NCBI RefSeq assembly: GCF_002632875.1
Contig: NZ_NJCX01000001.1
Coordinates: 234,524-298,523, forward strand
Source: Xenorhabdus kozodoii
Lineage (GTDB): Bacteria; Pseudomonadota; Gammaproteobacteria; Enterobacterales; Enterobacteriaceae
DNA length: 64,000 nt
Direction of reading: 5' to 3'
The notes below the pieces were generated by a model. The model searched no databases and had not been told where the DNA came from. It saw nothing but the letters and a program-made list of their open reading frames with translations. Below are positions 58,446-64,000 of this stretch, one piece after another; the first letter of the stretch is position 1, and every line of letters starts with the position of its first letter. Position numbers and translations under genes: made by a program.

Positions 58446-59114
58446 TTAGCTTATTATCCTGATATATTTTTCAACTATATAAGATAGATTGATTTTTAAC
58501 CAGCCGATGCCGGCAATATCACGATCTTTCCAGGTATTTAACAGGAGTTGTTCATTGAATAAATTTTCGGCTTCATGGGATAAGGGCCAATAGCTGATAT
58601 GCCACGGCTCATAAGCGACGCCAGCGTCATGGCGCGTAAAGGGGCGGTAGAAATCATAGAGAGACATATTTTCTGTCAGCCAATGGGTTAATGGTTCAAA
58701 ATACCCTCCGTTTTCATACTCCCACGGCTCTAGCTGCAATTTTTTCCCCTCTGGAAGCAGAAAGGGGTCATAAATATCCAGCTCCGTTCCCCAATGATGG
58801 CGGCTTGCCCCTGGCAGGGCTGACCAGCGGAGAATGGCTTCACAACGTTCCCCTTCGCTCATTTTCGAAATATCAAGGGGCTGGCTATTATCATCCAACA
58901 CGGGACGTTGACCACGAAACTTCTCATTCCAGATAGTTTGTTGGCGCGTGAAATCGCGGAACGAGCTGGCAGGTTGTAGCTTAAAGCCTGCTTTGGCTGC
59001 TTCTTTTTGCATGGCAAGAAACGCTTTGGTGGCATTAAACTGCAAGCGGTGGTTGCCACTAAGGGTCACTAAATGATCGGTGGACAGGCCGGTCAAAGTT
59101 TCAGGTGTCATCAT
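58446..59114 (-). CDS. M15 family D,D-carboxypeptidase-like protein
   Basis: 222 aa, VanY/M15 type. Zinc ligands fit [13 protein letters not shown] (His and Asp) and EPWHISYWP (His), with [13 protein letters not shown] near residue 56 as the arginine-containing motif and catalytic Glu in YEPWH. No signal peptide, so it is expected in the cytoplasm, perhaps trimming recycled muropeptides; the absence of a leader is an inference from the N-terminus MMTPETLTG. Its start overlaps the dapE stop by 4 bases. E. coli lacks a gene here. Confidence 0.8.
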   Translation of the reverse strand: MMTPETLTGLSTDHLVTLSGNHRLQFNATKAFLAMQKEAAKAGFKLQPASSFRDFTRQQTIWNEKFRGQRPVLDDNSQPLDISKMSEGERCEAILRWSALPGASRHHWGTELDIYDPFLLPEGKKLQLEPWEYENGGYFEPLTHWLTENMSLYDFYRPFTRHDAGVAYEPWHISYWPLSHEAENLFNEQLLLNTWKDRDIAGIGWLKINLSYIVEKYIRIIS

Positions 59115-60238
59115 TTGATTAATTGCTCCATGATACGTTGATAAATCAGGCTCAATTTTTGTAAATCAGACACCTTGACACATTCATTTATTTTATGGAT
59201 GGTGGCATTAATGGGTCCCAATTCCACAACCTGAGCGCCCATCTTGGCGATAAAACGCCCATCTGATGTACCGCCACTCGTTGATAGCGCTGGCTGATAG
59301 CCACAATAGTGTTCAATCGATTCAACCACAGCATCAACAAGATCACCCTTGCAGGTCAGGAAAGGTTGGCCTGATAACCACCAGTCAATCTCATATTTGA
59401 GGTGATGTTTTTTCAGCATATCTTCAACCTGTTGGCGGATCTCGCTATCTGTCAGTTCGGTGCTGAAACGGAAATTAAATTGAACCCACAGCTTACCCGG
59501 AATAACGTTATTACTGCCGGTTCCCGCCTGAATATTAGCGATTTGCATACTGGTGGCAGGGAAAAATTCATTACCGTTATCCCACTGAGTATTGATGAGT
59601 TCTTGCAGGAAAGGCACTGAGCGATGGATAGGGTTATCTGCCAACTGTGGATAGGCAACATGCCCTTGGGTGCCAAAAAGCGTTAAGCTGGCCGTCAGGG
59701 AACCCCGTCGCCCGTTTTTGATCATATCCCCAAGGCATGTCTGGCTGGATGGCTCCCCTACCAGGCAGTAATCCAAACGCTCCTGACGAGACATTAACGC
59801 CTCAACTACTTTCACCGTGCCATTGGTCGCCTTGGCCTCTTCATCGGAGGTGATCAGAAAAGCCAGACGGCCTTTATGTTCAGGATGTTCTGCGACAAAA
59901 CGTTCAGCCGCAACAACCATTGCAGCCAGAGAGCCTTTCATATCCGCGGCACCACGGCCATACAGCATGCCATCACGGAGAGAGGGTTCAAAAGGGGGCG
60001 TTTGCCATTGTGAAATATCGCCGGCAGGGACGACATCGGTATGTCCGGCAAGGGCAAAAGTGACCCCGGTTCCACGATAAGCCCAGAAATTCAGGGTATC
60101 GCCAAAAGGCATGCGTTCTATTGTGAAGCCAATGTTTCGCAGGCGCTGGATAAGCAGTTCCTGACAACCTTGATCATCTGGGCTGACAGAATGTCGCTTG
60201 ATTAACTGTTGAGCAAGGTCAATTACTGGACAAGTCAT
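59111..60238 (-). CDS. dapE: Succinyl-diaminopimelate desuccinylase DapE
   Basis: Zinc enzyme of the lysine/mDAP pathway that yields LL-DAP from its N-succinyl form. 375 aa, like E. coli. M20 ligands: [14 protein letters not shown] (His), [16 protein letters not shown] (Asp), [14 protein letters not shown] (Glu-Glu), and [12 protein letters not shown]; the dimer domain lies between. Linked with dapA 6 kb away in the same cluster. Upstream yffB and downstream M15 gene run in the same direction. Confidence 0.96.
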   Translation of the reverse strand: MTCPVIDLAQQLIKRHSVSPDDQGCQELLIQRLRNIGFTIERMPFGDTLNFWAYRGTGVTFALAGHTDVVPAGDISQWQTPPFEPSLRDGMLYGRGAADMKGSLAAMVVAAERFVAEHPEHKGRLAFLITSDEEAKATNGTVKVVEALMSRQERLDYCLVGEPSSQTCLGDMIKNGRRGSLTASLTLFGTQGHVAYPQLADNPIHRSVPFLQELINTQWDNGNEFFPATSMQIANIQAGTGSNNVIPGKLWVQFNFRFSTELTDSEIRQQVEDMLKKHHLKYEIDWWLSGQPFLTCKGDLVDAVVESIEHYCGYQPALSTSGGTSDGRFIAKMGAQVVELGPINATIHKINECVKVSDLQKLSLIYQRIMEQLIK

Positions 60239-60252
60239 GATGTTTCCCTTCT

Positions 60253-60663
60253 CTAGTCATGCGAAAAAAATTGTTGATACTGTTCCGCCTTAAAACCGAG
60301 TAAATACTTTCCTGTTGCTGTCTCACTGCTTTTTGAATCAGCGATGCTTGAGACTAAGAGAGGGCGTTTTATGATCGAGGGATGCTCCAGCATCAATACC
60401 TTGGCCGCTTCTGCATTATTGATGGTTGCTTTTTGCTCGTCAGGCAATTTGCGCCACGTTGTACCACGGGTATTTAGGAGGGCTTCCCAGCCAACTTGTT
60501 CAATAAATGATTGGAGTCGTTCAGGGGATAATCCATCAACCCGATAATCATGAAACTGATAAGGAATACCGTGATCTTCCAACCAGCGACGCGCCTTTTT
60601 TATGGTGTCGCAGTTTTTGATACCGTAGAGAGTGGATACTTTGTGATAAAGGATATCTGACAT
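60253..60663 (-). CDS. yffB: YffB, ArsC/Spx-family protein
   Basis: 136-aa thioredoxin-fold protein. [34 protein letters not shown] carries the single conserved Cys, followed by [10 protein letters not shown] and IIKRPLLV. The E. coli homologue sits next to dapE and is called a glutathione-dependent reductase-like protein without proved substrate. An 18-residue insert near the C-terminus ([16 protein letters not shown]) is unusual. Confidence 0.9.
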   Translation of the reverse strand: MSDILYHKVSTLYGIKNCDTIKKARRWLEDHGIPYQFHDYRVDGLSPERLQSFIEQVGWEALLNTRGTTWRKLPDEQKATINNAEAAKVLMLEHPSIIKRPLLVSSIADSKSSETATGKYLLGFKAEQYQQFFSHD

Positions 60664-61016
60664 GATAAGAGCCTTGGTTTTGTCTTGTTTAACATATCCG
60701 ACATAATGCGGGAAATGAGCTATTTTATCCAGATGACGCGTGGTTGCTATACCCGTTACCTTTCAAGATGCGTCTTATATCTCCCCGCTTCGCGGGGAGA
60801 AATCAGGTTTCATATCGTGTTGTAAATTGCAACTTGAAGTTTAATGCGTATAGATGCATTTTATATAATAAATTTATAAATAATATCCTTATTTATTATA
60901 TACGAAATTAATTTCACCCTAATTAAGTTATCTTCCTTGATAACCCACAATTTCCCCATCGGTGAGACTAAGGGAAATTGTGTTGCATATTGAGACGATG
61001 AAAAAAGAATCCAATG
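60664..61016. other. Spacer with a full MITE-like copy
   Basis: About 350 bases between yffB and the NarP-like gene. The 105-bp element occupies 60748-60852; the remainder is AT-rich without a gene. Confidence 0.6.
60748..60852. mobile_element. 105-bp MITE-like element, full copy
   Basis: Left end TATACCCGTTACCTTTCAAG, right end (read inward on the minus strand) TATACGCATTAAACTTCAAG, centre CTCCCCGCTTCGCGGGGAG. Same length and layout as 22631-22735. Confidence 0.75.
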
Positions 61017-61652
61017 CTAAATGAACGCTGTCTTTCTCTGTTTTAGGTAGATGATAGTGGCTTCGAGGCGGGAACGAGATTTAAGTTTTTTCAATAAGTT
61101 ACGGGTATGCACTTTCACTGTCTCTTCCGAAATAAAAAGGAAGTCAGCAATTTCTTTATTTGTCATCCCTTCTGCAATTTCTTTTAAAACATCTAATTCA
61201 CGTTTGGTTAATTTTGATAACGGATCAACATAAAGATGGCGAGTGGATAAATATTGGTGGACTTTTTCACTAAACACGGCATGACCATCAGTGGCTTTTT
61301 TTATGTTGTTCAATAGAGAAGTGAGTTCGATATCTTTTAATAAATAACCATTCGCACCCGCATCAACAGCATCGTAAATATCACTTCTGTGATCGGAATC
61401 GGAGAGTACCAGGATATAGGAGTCAAGTCCCTTGCGACGGAGGGATTTAATGGTATCAATCCCTGGAAGGCCATGGATTTTCAAATCCATCAGAATAATA
61501 TCGGGTTTTATTTGGCAGGCGATATTAATTGCATCTTCACCATTGTCAGTTTCGGCAGTCACAATGAGTTCTCGTTCCAATTCAATCAACCCTTTTAAGC
61601 CGTGACGAATGATAGGATGATCATCGACTATCATGACTGAATGATTATGCAT
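61017..61652 (-). CDS. NarP-like LuxR-family response regulator
   Basis: 211 aa. Receiver domain with Asp56 in IILMDLKIHGLPGIDTIKSLRR and Lys in YLLKDIE; a LuxR-type HTH about 150-205: LTKRELDVLKEIAEGMTNKEIADFLFISEETVKVHTRNLLKKLKSRSRLEATIIYL. Closest to NarP/NarL throughout, including QYLSTRHLYVDPLSKLTKRELDVL. NarP controls nitrate/nitrite respiration genes with NarQ. No sensor kinase or nitrate gene is in the window, so its partner is elsewhere or another signal is used. An AT palindrome lies upstream. Confidence 0.82.
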   Translation of the reverse strand: MHNHSVMIVDDHPIIRHGLKGLIELERELIVTAETDNGEDAINIACQIKPDIILMDLKIHGLPGIDTIKSLRRKGLDSYILVLSDSDHRSDIYDAVDAGANGYLLKDIELTSLLNNIKKATDGHAVFSEKVHQYLSTRHLYVDPLSKLTKRELDVLKEIAEGMTNKEIADFLFISEETVKVHTRNLLKKLKSRSRLEATIIYLKQRKTAFI

Positions 61653-62195
61653 ATTCTTCTCCCATATAGAAATGCAGATTTATGTTTAATAAAACATAAA
61701 AGGCAGGTTTTCTGCTTTATGTTAAATTGCTGTGTGATTTTTATGGAGTATATTGAATCATCGCTAATGAGATTCTGGAAATATATCCTGATATAAAAAT
61801 AGAAATGGCGCAAACAGGTTTAACCACTTAGGTGAAACAAAATTCACTTTCATAAGAGAATGTGTTTCCTTAATTGCCAATAATTTTCCATATAAATTTG
61901 GATGAATATTTTATAGATTAAGTTTTGTTTTTGTAAACTTATTTTAAATATTAATTTAAAAATATATCTTTAATTAATTTATCAGGTTATTAATTGAAGA
62001 AAAAATACCTCCATATGGGTATCTTTGGAATAATATCGATATAATATTGATTAACACAAGGTCATTGTTTGTTTGTTTTTTGCCCCTTGATTTCAAAGGT
62101 TATGAACAAAATGTTGCCGGCATCATGATTTAACCTTCCGTAACTATTATACTGGAACAATTTTCACAAAGACATGACGCGTAAAGGATTTGATG
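61653..62195. other. Divergent AT-rich spacer before maeB
   Basis: About 540 bases. A perfect 20-bp palindrome (arms TTATGTTT and AAACATAA, 61680-61699) lies 28 bases upstream of the NarP-like start and a half copy follows at 61717-61724. No gene is supported. The maeB promoter should be in the last 150 bases. Confidence 0.5.
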
Positions 62196-64000
62196 ATGGA
62201 TGAAAAATTAAAACAGAGTGCTCTTGATTTTCATGAGTTTCCACAACCGGGAAAAATTACGGTTACACCCACCAAGCCACTCGCAACGCAGCGTGATTTG
62301 GCACTGGCATACTCACCAGGCGTTGCTGCGCCTTGTCTTGAAATCGCAAAAGATCCTTTGGCGGCCTATAAATACACTGCACGTGGTAATCTTGTTGCGG
62401 TTATCTCCAACGGCAGCGCGGTCTTAGGGTTGGGAAATATCGGTGCATTAGCCGGCAAACCGGTTATGGAAGGCAAAGGGGTTTTGTTCAAAAAATTCTC
62501 AGGCATTGATGTCTTTGATATCGAAGTGGATGAATCTGATCCTGATAAATTGATTGATATTATTGCGGCTTTGGAGCCTACTTTCGGTGGTATCAACCTT
62601 GAAGATATCAAAGCACCAGAGTGTTTCTACATTGAGCAGAAACTGCGTGAACGCATGAAAATTCCGGTATTCCACGATGATCAACATGGCACGGCGATTA
62701 TCTGTACCGCTGCGGTGTTAAATGGATTGCGGGTGGTTAACAAAGATATTGATCAAGTGCGTATGGTGGTATCAGGGGCAGGGGCGGCTTCAATTGCCTG
62801 TATGAACCTGTTAGTCGCATTGGGTTTAAGGCGTGAAAATATTGTCGTCTGTGACTCAAAAGGGGTTATCTATCGTGGCCGCGAAGAGAACATGGAAAAA
62901 ACCAAGGCGGATTATGCGGTTGAGGATAATGGCAGTCGTACATTGGCAGAGGTGATCCCGGATGCCGATATTTTCCTCGGTTGTTCCGGGCCAGGCGTGT
63001 TGACACAAGACATGGTGAAAACCATGGCAAAAAACCCGCTCATTATGGCCTTGGCCAATCCTGAGCCAGAAATTTTACCGCCGTTGGCAAAAGCCGTACG
63101 TCCTGATGCCATTATTTGTACTGGCCGCTCTGACTTCCCTAATCAGGTGAATAACGTTCTCTGTTTCCCATTCATTTTCCGCGGCGCATTGGATGTTGGG
63201 GCAACGACCATCAATGAAGAGATGAAACTTGCCTGTGTGCGTGCCATTGCTGATCTTGCTTTGGCTGAACAAAGTCAGGAAGTGGCTTCTGCTTATGGCG
63301 ATCAGGATCTGTTCTTTGGCCCTGATTACATTATTCCGAAACCGTTTGATCCTCGTCTGATTGTAAAAATTGCACCGGCCGTCGCGAAAGCCGCCATGGC
63401 ATCAGGTGTGGCGACCCGACCTATTACCGATTTCGGGGCATATATTGAGAAACTCAATGAGTTTGTCTATAAAACCAACCTATTCATGAAACCCATCTTT
63501 TCCCAGGCGAAAAAAGAGAAGAAACGCATTGTATTAGCGGAAGGGGAAGATATTCGGGTCCTGCATGCGACACAAGAACTTGTCTCCCTTGGGCTGGCAT
63601 TCCCTGTGCTGATTGGCCGTCCGAGCGTTATTGAAATGCGAATTAAAAAGCAGGGGCTGCATATCGAAGCCGGTAAAGACTTTGAAGTGGTGAATAACGA
63701 AAATGACCCACGTTTCAAAGAATATTGGCAAGAATATTATCAAATGATGAAACGCCGTGGTGTTTCGCAAGAGCAAGCACGTCGGGCCGTGATTGGTAAC
63801 CCAACGCTGATAGGTGCCATCATGGTACATCGTGGCGAAGCGGATGGTCTGATTTGTGGCACGGTGGGTGGCTATAGTGAACATTATCAGGTGGTGAAGG
63901 ATGTCTTTGGCTTCCGTCAGGGAGTGCATACTGCGGGCGCCATGAATGCCTTGATGTTACCGACGGGAAATACTTTTATTGCCGATACTTATGTCAATGA
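62196..64000 (+). CDS. maeB: NADP-dependent malic enzyme MaeB, 3' end beyond window
   Basis: Oxidatively decarboxylates malate to pyruvate and makes NADPH. About 600 residues are seen of the 759 expected. The malic-enzyme domain (about 1-410) has [21 protein letters not shown] and NADP-fold [16 protein letters not shown]; a phosphotransacetylase-like domain begins about 430 ([22 protein letters not shown]) and continues past the edge. ATG 62196 ([20 protein letters not shown]) has AAGGA 7 bases upstream and aligns with E. coli [18 protein letters not shown] 62193 is adjacent. Confidence 0.95.
   Translation, partial: MDEKLKQSALDFHEFPQPGKITVTPTKPLATQRDLALAYSPGVAAPCLEIAKDPLAAYKYTARGNLVAVISNGSAVLGLGNIGALAGKPVMEGKGVLFKKFSGIDVFDIEVDESDPDKLIDIIAALEPTFGGINLEDIKAPECFYIEQKLRERMKIPVFHDDQHGTAIICTAAVLNGLRVVNKDIDQVRMVVSGAGAASIACMNLLVALGLRRENIVVCDSKGVIYRGREENMEKTKADYAVEDNGSRTLAEVIPDADIFLGCSGPGVLTQDMVKTMAKNPLIMALANPEPEILPPLAKAVRPDAIICTGRSDFPNQVNNVLCFPFIFRGALDVGATTINEEMKLACVRAIADLALAEQSQEVASAYGDQDLFFGPDYIIPKPFDPRLIVKIAPAVAKAAMASGVATRPITDFGAYIEKLNEFVYKTNLFMKPIFSQAKKEKKRIVLAEGEDIRVLHATQELVSLGLAFPVLIGRPSVIEMRIKKQGLHIEAGKDFEVVNNENDPRFKEYWQEYYQMMKRRGVSQEQARRAVIGNPTLIGAIMVHRGEADGLICGTVGGYSEHYQVVKDVFGFRQGVHTAGAMNALMLPTGNTFIADTYVN

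Overview
The window is chromosomal DNA from an AT-rich member of the Enterobacterales, most likely a Morganellaceae insect associate close to Xenorhabdus or Photorhabdus. This rests on near full-length similarity of most proteins to E. coli housekeeping genes, E. coli-like gene order in blocks that have been rearranged, AT-rich spacers, and a predicted inhibitor of invertebrate-type lysozyme. The genus is an inference.

Layout. 1-9.0 kb: roxA (cut by the window edge), phoQ, phoP, purB, hflD, mnmA, nudJ and rluE on the minus strand, then icd on the plus strand, in E. coli order. 9.0-12.4 kb: accessory stretch with two overlapping small ORFs of unknown function, a DUF2007 membrane protein, two exported proteins (one PliI-like), a possible integrase remnant and two orphan terminators. 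12.4-20.5 kb: an AGCS amino-acid symporter, amiD, an AraC/Rob-type regulator, a small gene read here as mgrB, a PheP-like permease, cspC, a TPP riboswitch followed directly by thiD, and fbaB. 20.9-34.4 kb: the sRNA cyaR, trhP, yegP, an MFS exporter, and the baeR-baeS-mdtC-mdtB-mdtA block with a BaeR box. 34.4-47 kb: mgtE, yfgG, ppx, ppk, speG, purN, purM, a PurR operator, upp, uraA, an AT-rich candidate effector gene, and hda. 47-64 kb: yfgD, bepA, perM, bcp, gcvR, dapA, bamC, purC, a lipoprotein gene, yeaL-like, tmcA, ypfN, an M15 peptidase, dapE, yffB, a NarP-like regulator and the 5' part of maeB.

Links between genes. PhoQ and its probable small membrane inhibitor MgrB are both here. PhoQ has lost the acidic sensor patch known from E. 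coli, and MgrB carries a hexanucleotide tandem repeat inside its membrane helix. The Mg2+ channel MgtE lies in the same window. Purine genes (purB, purN, purM, purC) and pyrimidine salvage (upp, uraA) recur, with a PurR box and a UTP-sensing type start site at purM/upp. Envelope functions are frequent (BepA, BamC, AmiD, MdtABC/BaeSR, M15 peptidase).

Genes easily missed because they are short or use rare starts: mgrB (54 codons, TTG), yfgG (44 codons), cyaR, and hda (probable CTG start). The most novel items are the MgrB/PhoQ pair, the Cys-His-Asp protein between uraA and hda, and a 105-bp MITE-like repeat present in two full and two truncated copies.
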